From Micrococcaceae bacterium RIT 802 (GTDB lineage Bacteria; Actinomycetota; Actinomycetes; Actinomycetales; Micrococcaceae), in assembly GCA_016892645.1 (NCBI GenBank), contig JAFEMX010000001.1:248001-312000 (forward strand): a stretch of 64,000 bases of DNA, given 5' to 3'. The position numbers and the translations under genes were made by a program. The notes below the pieces were generated by a model. It had not been told where the DNA came from. It saw nothing but the letters and a program-made list of their open reading frames with translations, and ran no database searches. Shown here in pieces: positions 1 through 8,655 of the stretch. How positions within the stretch are numbered: position 1 is the first letter of the stretch; each line of letters begins with the position of its first letter.

Positions 1-850
1 AGCGCAGGTGCTCGATGCCGGCGACGGTCAGCGCCCGGCCGAGCCCGGTTCCCTGGGCGGCCGGGACCACCCCCACGACGTAGACCTCCCCGACCGCCTG
101 GTGCTTGCCGGTCGTCGGGCTCTTCATGGCCGGGTGGACCTTCGTCCAGTGGAATCCGGCGATGGAACCGTCCTGCGCCTCGGCGATCAGGAAGCCCTCC
201 GGCTCGAACCAGTCCTCTTCCATGCGGGCGCGCAGGTCGCCGGGGGTCATGGCCCCCTGTTCGGCGTGGTCGGCGAAGGCTGCGGCATTGGCGGCGAGCC
301 AGGCCTGCTCATCCTGTCCCGGCACGAAGGTGCGCAGCCGGTAACCGGAGGGCATCCCGGCCGGCGGCAGGCCGGCGTCGTGCACCAGGCGCATCCTCCA
401 GAGCTCGCGCACCGGGGAGAACCCGTGGTGCTGGGCCAACCGGGCGGCGGCCTCGTGGTTGCCGTGGGACCACGCCTGCAGCGACTCCAGGGGCTTCTGC
501 GTGCCGAGGGCGGCCACCAGGGCGGCGGCGATCCCGTCGTTGCGGTACTCGGGGTGCACGACGATCTCCAGGGTTCCCGGGCCCTCGTCGGGGGAGGCGA
601 CGGCGACGGCCACGCCGACCAGTTCGCCGGAGGGCCCTCCCTCGTCGTCGGCGAGCCAGGCGGTGACGACCAGCAGGCGGTCGGCGACCTCGCCGGTGCG
701 CAGGTCCACGAGGGTCTGTTCGCTCAGCGGCGGGTTGCCGTCGGATTCCTCGGCCGCGGAGGCCAGGGAGGTGATCCGGTCCAGCAGATCGTCGTCGGGC
801 CGGCCGGTGGCGGTGGTGATGGTCCAATCGGTGCTCTGGGTGGCGCTCAT
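1..850 (-). CDS. mshD: Mycothiol synthase (MshD), 3' end missing
   Basis: Acetyl-CoA:Cys-GlcN-Ins acetyltransferase, the last step of mycothiol synthesis, in the cytosol. The start is the ATG at 850; 283 codons are visible and the frame runs off the window edge. Two GNAT domains in tandem are seen: an N-terminal one with the acetyl-CoA loop VHPEYRNDGIAAAL, and a C-terminal one with VVPAAQGTGLGRAL close to the edge, which is the MshD architecture. It lies directly downstream of glnR on the same strand, 19 bp away, a pairing known in many actinobacteria. A generic tandem GNAT is the only alternative; sequence and context make MshD likely. Confidence 0.9.
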   Translation of the reverse strand, partial: MSATQSTDWTITTATGRPDDDLLDRITSLASAAEESDGNPPLSEQTLVDLRTGEVADRLLVVTAWLADDEGGPSGELVGVAVAVASPDEGPGTLEIVVHPEYRNDGIAAALVAALGTQKPLESLQAWSHGNHEAAARLAQHHGFSPVRELWRMRLVHDAGLPPAGMPSGYRLRTFVPGQDEQAWLAANAAAFADHAEQGAMTPGDLRARMEEDWFEPEGFLIAEAQDGSIAGFHWTKVHPAMKSPTTGKHQAVGEVYVVGVVPAAQGTGLGRALTVAGIEHLR

Positions 851-869
851 GGAACCAACATAGCCGCGC

Positions 870-1574
870 TCAGCCCCCTTGTGCAGCCGGGGCCTCGTCC
901 TCGGCGCGTGCCGGGGCGAACCGGTAGCCGACGTTGCGCACGGTGCCGATCAGCTGTTCGTGGTCGGCGCCGAGCTTGGCGCGCAACCGGCGCACGTGCA
1001 CGTCCACGGTGCGGGTGCCGCCGTAATAGTCGTACCCCCACACCTCGTGCAGCAGCTGGTCGCGGCTGAACACGAGCCCGGGGTGCAGGGCGAGGTGCTT
1101 GAGCAGCTCGAACTCCTTGTAGGTCAGGTTCAGGGGCTGCCCGTGGACCCGGGCCGTGTAGCTGGCCTCGTTGATGACCACGCCGCCGGCCCTGATCTCC
1201 GCCGCCTCCTGGGTCGCCGCCGCGGCCGACAGGGACGTGACCAGCCGCAGCCGGGCCTCGACCTCGGCCGGGCCCGCGGTCTCCAGGACCACGTCGTTGG
1301 CCTGCCACAGCGCGGAGACCGCGGCCATGCCGCCTTCGGTCAGCACCAGGATGATGGGGGTCTCGACGCCGGTGCTGCGGGCCAGCTGGCACAAGGCACG
1401 GGCCGTGGCCAGGTCCTTGCGGGCATCGAGCATGATCGTGTCGACCGGGGGAAGCTGGAGCAGCGACGCCGAGGCCGCCGGCACGATCTTCACCTCGTGG
1501 GAGAGCAGCTCCAGCGCGGGCAGGACGCCCACGGACGAGCCGGGTGCATTCGTCAGCAACAGGATGCTGGCCAT
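870..1574 (-). CDS. glnR: Nitrogen-response regulator GlnR (OmpR-type winged helix)
   Basis: Transcription factor controlling nitrogen assimilation genes in actinobacteria. It has 234 residues. An atypical receiver domain (about 1-120) opens [11 protein letters not shown] and keeps the conserved Asp50 (MLDARKDL). A winged-helix DNA-binding domain (about 130-225) carries [40 protein letters not shown] and the wing [10 protein letters not shown]. The match to GlnR is extensive and colinear. I chose ATG 1574 because an excellent ribosome-binding site (AAGGAGG) lies just upstream; the frame stays open to 1709 but those codons lack GlnR similarity. In the family the receiver works as a dimer without a classical phosphorylation cycle. 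mshD follows, probably cotranscribed. Confidence 0.93.
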   Translation of the reverse strand: MASILLLTNAPGSSVGVLPALELLSHEVKIVPAASASLLQLPPVDTIMLDARKDLATARALCQLARSTGVETPIILVLTEGGMAAVSALWQANDVVLETAGPAEVEARLRLVTSLSAAAATQEAAEIRAGGVVINEASYTARVHGQPLNLTYKEFELLKHLALHPGLVFSRDQLLHEVWGYDYYGGTRTVDVHVRRLRAKLGADHEQLIGTVRNVGYRFAPARAEDEAPAAQGG

Positions 1575-1689
1575 GCGGCGACCTCCTTTTCCACGCCCCT
1601 CGGACCGATGCGCGACGTTGGGACCGGAAGTTGTGGACAGTATATGTGGAGTGTCCCCGCGACCCACAGCCGGCGGCCGATGAGGCAGG

Positions 1690-2553
1690 ATGTATGACGT
1701 GAGAACCAAAACCTTTGCCGCCGCGTCGCTGCTGGCGGTTGCCGCCCTCGTTGCCTCAAGTTACGCCGGCCCGGCAGCCGGAAGCTGGGCCATGTGGGCC
1801 GTGCTGTGCGCCTGCGTGGTCGTCTTCGCCGGGGGCTTTCCCCGGTTGATCGGGTTGCCGGCGCCGCTGCCGTTGGGGATCGTCATCGCGCTCGCCGGCA
1901 TCGGCTCGGCCACCACCGCCGTCGTGGTGCCGATGCCCTCGCCGCTGCAGTGGATGGGGGCCTTCTGCGCCGTGGGGGTGATCCTGGTCTTCCTCACGCA
2001 GCTGCTGCGCGGCACCGGCGAACGCCAACGGCTCGAGTCGACGCTGGGCGGCTGCGTCGGGGTGCTCATCGTCGTGTTCGGTAGCGGCTGGGTCGGGGCG
2101 GACCGCCTGGCCCCCAATGCCGCCGACGGCTCGATGATGCTGCTCTCCGGACTCAGCCTGGCCGCAGCCGTCCTGGTCTCCGCCATCAACTGGCCCGAGC
2201 GCATGACCGGCCCGCTGGCGATGGTGGCCGCGGTCCTGGTCGGCGGTATCTCCAGTGCCCTGTCCACTGACGTGAGCGTGGTCCCCGGCATCGTGGTCGG
2301 TGCCGTCGTCGGCGCCGTCGTGGTCTGCCTGCACGTGATGCTGGTCTCCGAGGCCTCGGTGCTGCGCGGCCGGGCGATCACCGCGGCGGCCCCCGGCGTC
2401 CCCGGGGCGCCCACGGACCATCCCGCGGACCATCCCGCCCCTGCCCCGGGGAACGCCGTGCTGGATCCCTGGGGGGCGATCGCCGGCGGCATCGCTGCAG
2501 TGATCGCCTCCGGCGCCCTGGTCTACTACACCGAGCGGTTGCTGCTGCGCTGA
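1690..2553 (+). CDS. Multi-pass membrane protein of unknown function
   Basis: I do not recognise a family. The 287 residues hold about nine hydrophobic segments spread over the whole length, starting almost at the N-terminus, with a short Pro/His/Ala-rich hydrophilic loop ([18 protein letters not shown]) before the last segment and a positively charged C-terminus. It reads away from glnR, with 115 bp between the two starts, so both promoters lie in that gap. The start is ATG 1690; GTG 1699 is an alternative. No catalytic or transporter signature was seen. Conserved proteins of this kind next to glnR are plausible permease-like or scaffold proteins, but this is only inference. Confidence 0.7.
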   Translation: MYDVRTKTFAAASLLAVAALVASSYAGPAAGSWAMWAVLCACVVVFAGGFPRLIGLPAPLPLGIVIALAGIGSATTAVVVPMPSPLQWMGAFCAVGVILVFLTQLLRGTGERQRLESTLGGCVGVLIVVFGSGWVGADRLAPNAADGSMMLLSGLSLAAAVLVSAINWPERMTGPLAMVAAVLVGGISSALSTDVSVVPGIVVGAVVGAVVVCLHVMLVSEASVLRGRAITAAAPGVPGAPTDHPADHPAPAPGNAVLDPWGAIAGGIAAVIASGALVYYTERLLLR

Positions 2554-2616
2554 GCCCCATCCGCCGCCCGCTGTCACCGAATCCGTTTCCCGACGGCACG
2601 GCGTTAGGATGGTGGC

Positions 2617-2736
2617 ATGGAATCGAATTACATGGCACTCGAGATCTTCTTCATCACCCTCCTGGTGCTTGCCGGGCTCGGCATGGCCGGCTTCGCGGGC
2701 CTGGTCGTCACGCGCCTGTTCAAGGGCCAGAAGTAG
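2617..2736 (+). CDS. 39-residue single-span membrane protein
   Basis: A small open frame starting at ATG 2617 encodes MESNYMALE, one hydrophobic helix of about 22 residues (IFFITLLVLAGLGMAGFAGL), then a basic tail VTRLFKGQK. A TAGGAT -10 box at 2605-2610 lies only 6 nt before the ATG, which would give a leaderless transcript. It sits between a membrane protein and the nitrobindin-like gene, 15 bp before the latter. The predicted topology is N-out/C-in by the positive-inside rule. Family and function are unknown to me; the case rests on reading-frame composition, promoter placement and the clear membrane helix. Confidence 0.6.
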   Translation: MESNYMALEIFFITLLVLAGLGMAGFAGLVVTRLFKGQK

Positions 2737-2751
2737 CCAGGTCCGTACTGC

Positions 2752-3351
2752 ATGCCCATTGAGATCCCCACTGACCTGACCCCGGAGCTCGTTCCGCTCT
2801 CCTGGCTCATCGGTACCTGGGAGGGAGCCGGTCGGCTCGGCGAAGGCGAGGGCGAGGACGCCCACTTCGTCCAACGCGTCGAGTTCGCCCACGACGGCAC
2901 CGCGTACCTGTCCTACCGGTCCGAAAGCTGGCTCAGCGACGAGCAGGGCAACAAGCTGCGCCCGCTGGCCACCGAACAGGGCTACTGGTCGTTGGACCGG
3001 CCGCTGCAGGAGGCCGACGGCGGCCCCGGCATGGTCCCGGGAGAGATCGTCCCGGCCCTGCGCTCGGCGGACGACGTCGAGGCGTTGCGGGCCCCCGAGG
3101 GCGGTTTCAACATCGTCGTGAACATCGCCCACCCGCGCGGGGTGTGCGAGCTGTACTACGGGAACATCAACGGGCCGCGCATCGAGCTGGCCACCGACAT
3201 GGTGGTCCGAGGGCCCAACTCCCGCGACTTCACCTCGGCCACCCGCATGTACGGACTGGTCAACGGCCAGCTGTTCTGGCGCTGGGACATCGCCACCGGC
3301 GGCGAATCCCTGGCCGCCCACGCCTCCGCCGCCCTGACGAAGCAGGCCTGA
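2752..3351 (+). CDS. Nitrobindin-like haem-binding beta-barrel protein (FABP/DUF1794 family)
   Basis: Cytosolic ten-stranded beta-barrel that binds ferric haem in characterised members; some isomerise peroxynitrite to nitrate. The hallmark GxWxGxG motif is present as GTWEGAG at residues 21-27, and a C-terminal histidine (H190, in LAAHASAAL) is in the place of the proximal haem ligand. Length 199 residues is usual for actinobacterial members. The next gene (YgfZ-like) begins one base after its stop, so the two are very likely cotranscribed and may share a role in oxidative or Fe-S protection. Confident in family, moderate in haem function. Confidence 0.85.
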   Translation: MPIEIPTDLTPELVPLSWLIGTWEGAGRLGEGEGEDAHFVQRVEFAHDGTAYLSYRSESWLSDEQGNKLRPLATEQGYWSLDRPLQEADGGPGMVPGEIVPALRSADDVEALRAPEGGFNIVVNIAHPRGVCELYYGNINGPRIELATDMVVRGPNSRDFTSATRMYGLVNGQLFWRWDIATGGESLAAHASAALTKQA

Positions 3352-3352
3352 G

Positions 3353-4426
3353 ATGACGTGGCGTTCACCCTTGCTGGACAGGCCCGGCGCCGTGGAGGGG
3401 ACCGGCAGCGACGCCGGGGTCGCCGCCCATTACGGCGAGCCCCTACCGGAGCAGCGACGGCTCGACCGCGGCGAGGCCGTGGCCGACCTGTCCCACCGCG
3501 GTGTCGTCACCGTCTCCGGGCCCGACCGGTTGTCCTGGCTGAACAACCTCTCCAGCCAGCTGCTGCTCGGACTGGAGCCGGGGCGGAGCACCGAGGCCCT
3601 GTTCCTGACCCTGCAGGGGCGGGTCGAATACGACTGCCATGTCGTCGACGACGGCGAGACCACCTGGCTGGTGGTCGAGGGGGCCGAAGCCGGACCGCTG
3701 GCCGCCTGGCTGGACTCCATGCGCTTCATGCTCCGCGTCGAGATCCACGACGCCAGCGAGCAGTGGGCGGTCCTGGGCGCCGGGGCACCGATGGCCACCT
3801 TGTCCGCACACCCGTCATGGCAGGATCCCTGGCCGGGGGTGAGCATCGGCGGCTATGCCTATTCCGGTGCCGAGCACCCCGCGGCCGGGCGCGTCTGGAT
3901 CGAGTACCTGGTCCCGCGCGACGAATTGGAATCCGCGGTGGGTGACCTGCCGTTGGCCGGGACCATGGCCGCCGAGGCCCTGCGGATCGCCGCCTGGCGT
4001 CCCCGCGTGAGCACGGATGCCGACGAGAAGACGATCCCGCACGAGCTGGACCTGCTGCGCACCGCGGTGCACCTCGAGAAGGGGTGCTACAAGGGCCAGG
4101 AGACGATCGCCCGCGTCCACAACCTCGGGCATCCGCCGCGGCGGATCGTCTTCCTGCACCTGGACGGCAGCGTGCACACGCATCCCGCCGTCGGCAGCGA
4201 GGTGCGGCTGGGGGAAAAGGTCGTCGGCAAGGTCACCTCGGTCGCGTTGCACTACGAGGCGGGTCCGATCGCCTTGGCCACCATCCGCCGCAACACCGAT
4301 CCCGCCGCGACGTTGACCGTGCGCGACGGCGACGAGGACTACCCGGCCAACCAGGAGACCATCGTCGCCACCGACGCCGGCCAGGTCGTCGGGCGGGCCA
4401 CCGGGTTCCTCCGCCCGCCGCGCTAG
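3353..4426 (+). CDS. YgfZ/GcvT-domain folate-binding protein
   Basis: Tetrahydrofolate-binding protein related to the glycine-cleavage T protein; YgfZ of E. coli supports Fe-S cluster enzymes. The family signature K-G-C-Y-x-G-Q-E is at residues 243-250 with the redox-active Cys245, followed by ARVHN. The N-terminal part (DLSHRGVVTVSGPDR and NNLSSQ) matches the GcvT fold. The length of 357 residues fits. ATG 3353 follows the preceding stop by one base, indicating translational coupling. It ends 37 bp before the convergent GNAT gene, with no obvious terminator hairpin. Confidence 0.88.
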   Translation: MTWRSPLLDRPGAVEGTGSDAGVAAHYGEPLPEQRRLDRGEAVADLSHRGVVTVSGPDRLSWLNNLSSQLLLGLEPGRSTEALFLTLQGRVEYDCHVVDDGETTWLVVEGAEAGPLAAWLDSMRFMLRVEIHDASEQWAVLGAGAPMATLSAHPSWQDPWPGVSIGGYAYSGAEHPAAGRVWIEYLVPRDELESAVGDLPLAGTMAAEALRIAAWRPRVSTDADEKTIPHELDLLRTAVHLEKGCYKGQETIARVHNLGHPPRRIVFLHLDGSVHTHPAVGSEVRLGEKVVGKVTSVALHYEAGPIALATIRRNTDPAATLTVRDGDEDYPANQETIVATDAGQVVGRATGFLRPPR

Positions 4427-4463
4427 CCGCGGACGGAGCCGGCCCACCGCCGTCGTACGCCTT

Positions 4464-5195
4464 CTAGTCGTCGCCCAGACTGGCCCGGGTCAGCGATCCG
4501 GTGAGCGTGAAGCCCAGGGCGTCCGCCATGAGCTGGGCCGCCTTGTTGCTCACCTCGGCGGAGAACTGCGCCACGAACCCCTCGGACAGCGCATGGTCAG
4601 CGGCGATCGCCGCGATGTAGGTGCCCAGCCCGTGGCGGCGCAGGGCGGGGGCGGTGAGCACCGCCAGATCGGCGACGAGCCCCTCCCACACCGTGTACCC
4701 GGCCCCCGACAACGGTGCGTGCCCCTCCTCGGCGACCAGGGTGAAGGTCTTGGCCCGTTCGGCCAGGTGGACTCCTGCCAGGTCGTCACGCGGGCACAGG
4801 GCCTCCAGTTCGAGGGCTGTGGCCGGTTCGTGCGAGACCAGCGTCGTCGTCGATTCCTCGACGGCCGGGGGGTGGTCGGCGTAGTACAACAGGTACTCGC
4901 CCAGCCCGCGGGCGGCCACGTCCCCGTGGGCACGGATCAGCCCGAGCAGCGTCGACTCGGCGGCGAGCTCCTCGTCGTGGACGCCGGCCGCCGCCCGCAG
5001 GAGCCACTGCGGGCCGGCCAGGACCGATCCGCCCATGAAGCGGACGAAGGTCACGGCGGTGGCGTCGTCGTCACGGTGGTTGATGCGCACTTCATCGACG
5101 CCCATCGCCACCGAGGCGAGCGCGGAATCGGCCATGCGCAGGCGCCGCGCCCAAGCCAGGGCGATGATGGCACGGGTACCGGTCTCCAGATCCAT
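4464..5195 (-). CDS. GNAT-family N-acetyltransferase
   Basis: Predicted acetyl-CoA-dependent acyltransferase of unknown substrate. The 243-residue protein has a variable N-terminal half and a C-terminal GNAT fold. The acetyl-CoA-binding motif A is LTAPALRRHGLGTYIA, followed by VSNKAAQLMADALGF, typical of the last helices in the fold. I chose ATG 5195 (MDLETGTRAI): the frame stays open far upstream across pfkA, but that stretch is the antisense shadow of the kinase gene. It follows pfkA on the same strand with a 44 bp gap, so it may be cotranscribed. Confidence 0.8.
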   Translation of the reverse strand: MDLETGTRAIIALAWARRLRMADSALASVAMGVDEVRINHRDDDATAVTFVRFMGGSVLAGPQWLLRAAAGVHDEELAAESTLLGLIRAHGDVAARGLGEYLLYYADHPPAVEESTTTLVSHEPATALELEALCPRDDLAGVHLAERAKTFTLVAEEGHAPLSGAGYTVWEGLVADLAVLTAPALRRHGLGTYIAAIAADHALSEGFVAQFSAEVSNKAAQLMADALGFTLTGSLTRASLGDD

Positions 5196-5239
5196 GGACC
5201 CCAGCCTACTAACCTGCCGGGGACAGGATCCGGAAGCGG

Positions 5240-6268
5240 CTACCCGAAGAGGACTGCGGCCTCGTCGTAGCGGTGCTGGGGGACGCGCTTGAGGTTGTTC
5301 AGGGCGGCCTGGAACGGCACCCGGTGGATGTTGGTGCCGCGCAGGGCGACCATGTTCCCCCAGGCGCCCTCGTGGACGGCGTCGACTGAGGCCATGCCCA
5401 AGCGGGTCGCCAGGACCCGGTCGAACGCGCTGGGCACACCGCCACGCTGGATGTGTCCGAGGACGGTGGCCCGGGACTCGATCCCCGTGTCCGCCTCGAT
5501 CCGGAAGGCCAGCTGTTCGCCGATCCCACCGAGTCGGGGGCGGCCGAAGGCATCCAGCCCGCGGTCCGAGTAGGCCTCGTCCGCGCCCTCGGGCACGAAG
5601 CCCTCGGCGACGACGACCAGCGGTGCCCTCCCGCGGTCCATGGCCTCGCGGACCCAGGCGTTGATCTGCTCCATGGTCACCCCCTGCTCGGGGATCAGGA
5701 TCGCGTGTGCACCGGCGGCCATGCCGCAGTGCAGGGCGATCCAGCCGACGTGCCGGCCCATGACCTCGGCAACCATGCAGCGGTGGTGGGATTCCCCCGT
5801 GGTGCGCAGGCGGTCGATGGCCTCGGTGGCGATGGCGACGGCGGTGTCGAAGCCGAAGGTGTAGTCGGTGGCGTCCAGGTCGTTGTCGATCGTCTTGGGG
5901 ACGCCGACGATCTTCAGCCCGGCATCGGTCAGGCGCTTGGCGGCGGCCAGGGTGCCCTCGCCGCCGATGGCGATCACGGCATCGACTCCCAGCCGGTCCA
6001 GGTTCGCGGAGATCCGCTCCGGCCCGCCGTTCTCGCCGTCGAAGGGATTGGTGCGTGAGGTGCCCAGAATGGTGCCGCCCTGTTTGGAGATGCCGCGGAC
6101 GCGTTCGCGGGGCAGCTCGACCGTCTCGCCCTCCACGACGCCGCGCCATCCGTCCGGGAACCCGACGAATTCGTGGTCGTAGCTCTTGATGCCGTTCAGG
6201 ACCGCCCCGCGGATGACGGCGTTGAGGCCGGGGCAGTCCCCGCCGCTGGTCAGGATTCCGATGCGCAT
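5240..6268 (-). CDS. pfkA: 6-phosphofructokinase
   Basis: Phosphorylates fructose 6-phosphate to the 1,6-bisphosphate in glycolysis. The 342-residue protein starts MRIGILTSGGDCPG. The nucleotide site reads GGEGT (102-106), the catalytic loop PKTIDND (124-130, base Asp128), and MGRHVGW forms the sugar-phosphate site. In PPi-dependent enzymes an Asp replaces the Gly after GGE/GGD; here it is Gly, while the second diagnostic position is Lys (PKTIDND). This Gly/Lys combination is found in the ATP-dependent actinobacterial type, so ATP use is inferred. A hairpin separates it from the pspC gene upstream. Confidence 0.93.
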   Translation of the reverse strand: MRIGILTSGGDCPGLNAVIRGAVLNGIKSYDHEFVGFPDGWRGVVEGETVELPRERVRGISKQGGTILGTSRTNPFDGENGGPERISANLDRLGVDAVIAIGGEGTLAAAKRLTDAGLKIVGVPKTIDNDLDATDYTFGFDTAVAIATEAIDRLRTTGESHHRCMVAEVMGRHVGWIALHCGMAAGAHAILIPEQGVTMEQINAWVREAMDRGRAPLVVVAEGFVPEGADEAYSDRGLDAFGRPRLGGIGEQLAFRIEADTGIESRATVLGHIQRGGVPSAFDRVLATRLGMASVDAVHEGAWGNMVALRGTNIHRVPFQAALNNLKRVPQHRYDEAAVLFG

Positions 6269-6369
6269 GGTGATGGTGTGCTTTCGTCAGGTTCACGTCC
6301 CGAGTCGGGGACCTTGCTCGGAGCGCGACGCTGAGCTCATCACCGTTGATGTTAGCAACTGGCAGGTGA

Positions 6370-6400
6370 GACGGCCACCACACCGGCGGCGGTGGCCGTC
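6370..6400 (-). terminator. Hairpin between pspC and pfkA
   Basis: Perfect 10 bp inverted repeat (GACGGCCACC / GGTGGCCGTC) with an 11 nt loop, placed after the small pspC gene and before pfkA. There is no U tract, so this is a terminator candidate of the U-poor type common in high-GC actinobacteria. Confidence 0.5.
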
Positions 6401-6433
6401 ACATGCCCGGGCCGGTGCCCGGGGGGATGGCGA

Positions 6434-6685
6434 CTATCTGCGGGACGTGCCTCCGATGATGCGCTCCAGCGGGATGGAGTCGTCGTGGAACGGCAGCACC
6501 AGCCACAGGACCAGGTACAGGGGCAGGCCGATGAAGGGCAGCAGGAAGCTGAGCAGGATGGCGATCCGGACGATCGTCACATCCCAGCCGGTGGCGCGGG
6601 CGATGCCGCCGCCGATGCCGGCGACCAGGCGTTGCGGGCCGCGGCGGAACGAGATGGAGCGGAGGGAACGGTAGACGGATTCCAT
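6434..6685 (-). CDS. Small PspC-domain membrane protein
   Basis: The 83 residues consist almost wholly of a PspC domain: a basic amphipathic start (RSLRSISFRRGPQRLVAG), the family's GIGGGIARATGWD turn, then a long hydrophobic stretch with LLSFLLPFIGLPLYLVLWLVLP and a charged tail. It would sit in the inner membrane. It is the last gene of the divergent arm of the PspC/toastrack cluster. PspC proteins sense or transmit envelope stress in proteobacteria and in Lia-type systems; the role here is inferred from context. Confidence 0.85.
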   Translation of the reverse strand: MESVYRSLRSISFRRGPQRLVAGIGGGIARATGWDVTIVRIAILLSFLLPFIGLPLYLVLWLVLPFHDDSIPLERIIGGTSRR

Positions 6686-6734
6686 GGGAAGTCCTTTCGG
6701 GGGTGAGCGGGAGCGGGCCGGAGGGCCGAGGTTA

Positions 6735-7205
6735 TCAGGATCCGGAGGAGGCGTTTGCGGACGAGCGCCGTGCGGCGACCAGGCCCCCGATGATCAGGAC
6801 CAGGCCGGCACCCAGGAACAGGGCGATCGCGACGGCGCTGCCGCTGAGCGTGATGTCGTAGAAGACGGATACCAGGATCAGCAACCCGAGGGCCACCACG
6901 ACGAGTCCGAAGACGAGCGTCCCGAGTGGCACACCACGGGGTTCGTCGGGGACCGGCATGGCCCCGTAGGGCTCGGCGGGGGAGTCCCCGGGAGTTTGCT
7001 GCCAGGCCGATTCCGGCACATCGCCGATCGGGGTGCGCGGGCCACCGGCGAAGTAGTCCGGCTCCGCCGTTGTGTCCGGCTGCCCGGAATGGATCGGTTC
7101 GGTCGGGTTCGCCGGGCCGACGGGCTCGGTTGGTTGATCCGTTCCGGCCACGTCCTGCTGGTCGGCCGGGCGTTCCGGGTCGTGTCCGTTGATGGGCTCG
7201 CTCAT
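6735..7205 (-). CDS. Two-span membrane protein in the PspC cluster
   Basis: No family recognised. The 156 residues comprise a Pro/Asp/Glu-rich, probably disordered cytoplasmic N-terminus of about 95 residues, then two transmembrane helices (TLVFGLVVVALGLLILVSVF and AVAIALFLGAGLVLIIGGLV) joined by a short loop, and a small Arg/Ser tail. Its ATG overlaps the stop of the upstream PspC/toastrack gene (ATGA), so translation is coupled. Tight coupling suggests that it works with that protein, perhaps as a membrane partner. Confidence 0.75.
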   Translation of the reverse strand: MSEPINGHDPERPADQQDVAGTDQPTEPVGPANPTEPIHSGQPDTTAEPDYFAGGPRTPIGDVPESAWQQTPGDSPAEPYGAMPVPDEPRGVPLGTLVFGLVVVALGLLILVSVFYDITLSGSAVAIALFLGAGLVLIIGGLVAARRSSANASSGS

Positions 7206-8530
7206 GGCGTGACCTCCTGTGAGGTGATGTCGATGGAACTGAACGCGCCGTCGATGTCCAGGCGCAGGACCGGGCCGGTGGCGTCGGCGTTGATGTCGAT
7301 GGTGTCGCCACGGGCGATCCCGGAGTACTTCTGGTCCCCGTTCGCGTCGTGGACGTCGAGCGAATAGAACGCCGAGTCGCCGGTGACGATCACCGGGACG
7401 TCGTCCGGGACGGTGATCTTGAGGCTGCTGAAGACGTTGGTGACGGACAGGGTGGTGTCAGCCGTCAGGTCGCGTGAATAGGGGGTCAGATCGAGGTTTC
7501 CCGAGTTGAACACGTACGTGTAGTCGTTGCCCGAACGTTCCACCACCGGCCCCGGCCAGCCGCGGTCCGCCGAACCGCTGTATCCCAGCCCGCCGACGAG
7601 GATCGTCGGCACCAGCAGGGCGATGGTGAAACCGGTCAGCGCCCCGCCGCGGAGCCTGCGGATCGCGGCGCCGATGAGCCCGGCGCCGAGCACCGTGACG
7701 GCCGCGGCCAACGCGACGGTGACCTCGCGGCCGTCGTAGTCCAGCAGGCCGTTCATCGAGGTCAGGATGACGGCGCCGGCCACCAGGACGGCCAGCCCCA
7801 GGACGATCGCGACGGCGTGGCCGGGCACGGCGGCCCGGGGAGGGGTCTGGGGGCGGCGTGGGGCCGGAGCCGGGCGGTAGGCCGGCCCGTCGCCCGGCGC
7901 CGGTGCTGCCCCCGGGGCGGATGCGGTGCCAGGCCCGGCGGCGTGGCCGGGGCCAAAGGAGGGCGCGTAGGTGGACCCGCCCTCCGCGGCGCTCCAGACG
8001 GGGCCCGCATACGGTGCCGAAGGATCGCGGGGCTCCTCGGATCCCGCGGGGGATCCCGCAGGGGTGCCGCCGTCGTGCTGCGCGCCCGCTACGGGGCGGC
8101 GGGACTGGCGGGTGGAGAAGAACCAGATGACCGCGCCCACGACCAGGACGGTCCAGACGAGTTCGCCCCACCAGGAATCCCCGTCGTCGAAGCGCCACCC
8201 GCCGAGCACCAGGGGACCGTTGAGGAGCCCGATCGCGGCGAAGACCACCGCGCCGGTCATGCCGGAGCTCCACTGGCCGCGCCCCGCCTCCTGGAGGTGG
8301 ATGCGCCCGTCCGGGCCGGGCAGCAGCGCCCAGGCCGCGCCGTAGAGCAGCAGGCCGACGCCGGAGAAGATGACGATGAGCAGGACGAGGCCGCGGGACA
8401 GGGCGGTGTCGACGCCGAAGCGCTGGCCGAGGCCCGAGGAGACGCCGCCGATCCAATGGCGTTCGCCGCGCTGGACGCCCAGGCCCCGGATCCAGCGGAA
8501 GAAGGAGTTTTCTGCAGGTGCGTGGTTCAT
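7202..8530 (-). CDS. PspC protein with C-terminal toastrack/LiaF-like domain
   Basis: Predicted envelope-stress sensor or regulator. The N-terminal PspC domain (about 10-75) shows RGERHWIGGVSSGLGQRFGVD and a paired hydrophobic region ending in YGAAWALLPG. A long Pro/Ala/Gly-rich linker follows, then further membrane helices (about 235-315) and an extracytoplasmic beta-rich C-terminus (DTTLSVTNVFSSLKITVPDD..., SSIDITS) like the toastrack domain of LiaF-type proteins. ATG 8530 has GGAAGG 9 nt upstream; ATG 8539 is a three-codon longer alternative. It is divergent from the PspC-kinase gene, with a shared intergenic region of 125 bp. Confidence 0.82.
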   Translation of the reverse strand: MNHAPAENSFFRWIRGLGVQRGERHWIGGVSSGLGQRFGVDTALSRGLVLLIVIFSGVGLLLYGAAWALLPGPDGRIHLQEAGRGQWSSGMTGAVVFAAIGLLNGPLVLGGWRFDDGDSWWGELVWTVLVVGAVIWFFSTRQSRRPVAGAQHDGGTPAGSPAGSEEPRDPSAPYAGPVWSAAEGGSTYAPSFGPGHAAGPGTASAPGAAPAPGDGPAYRPAPAPRRPQTPPRAAVPGHAVAIVLGLAVLVAGAVILTSMNGLLDYDGREVTVALAAAVTVLGAGLIGAAIRRLRGGALTGFTIALLVPTILVGGLGYSGSADRGWPGPVVERSGNDYTYVFNSGNLDLTPYSRDLTADTTLSVTNVFSSLKITVPDDVPVIVTGDSAFYSLDVHDANGDQKYSGIARGDTIDINADATGPVLRLDIDGAFSSIDITSQEVTP

Positions 8531-8655
8531 GCCTTCCATCCTTCCGCGCCACCGGTGCCGCCGCCATCGGGGTCTGCCCTGAACGAGCCCTGATCCTTCC
8601 CCGCGGAACCCCGGTTCCGGGCTCCGGGCGGGGCGTGGCGTGCTTGGATGGACCC

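Noticed and set aside
5196-6383. N-terminal extension of the GNAT protein through pfkA
   Set aside because: The frame is open but its translation is Arg/Gly/Pro-rich and unlike any protein; pfkA occupies the same DNA in another frame, and the GNAT begins well at 5195.
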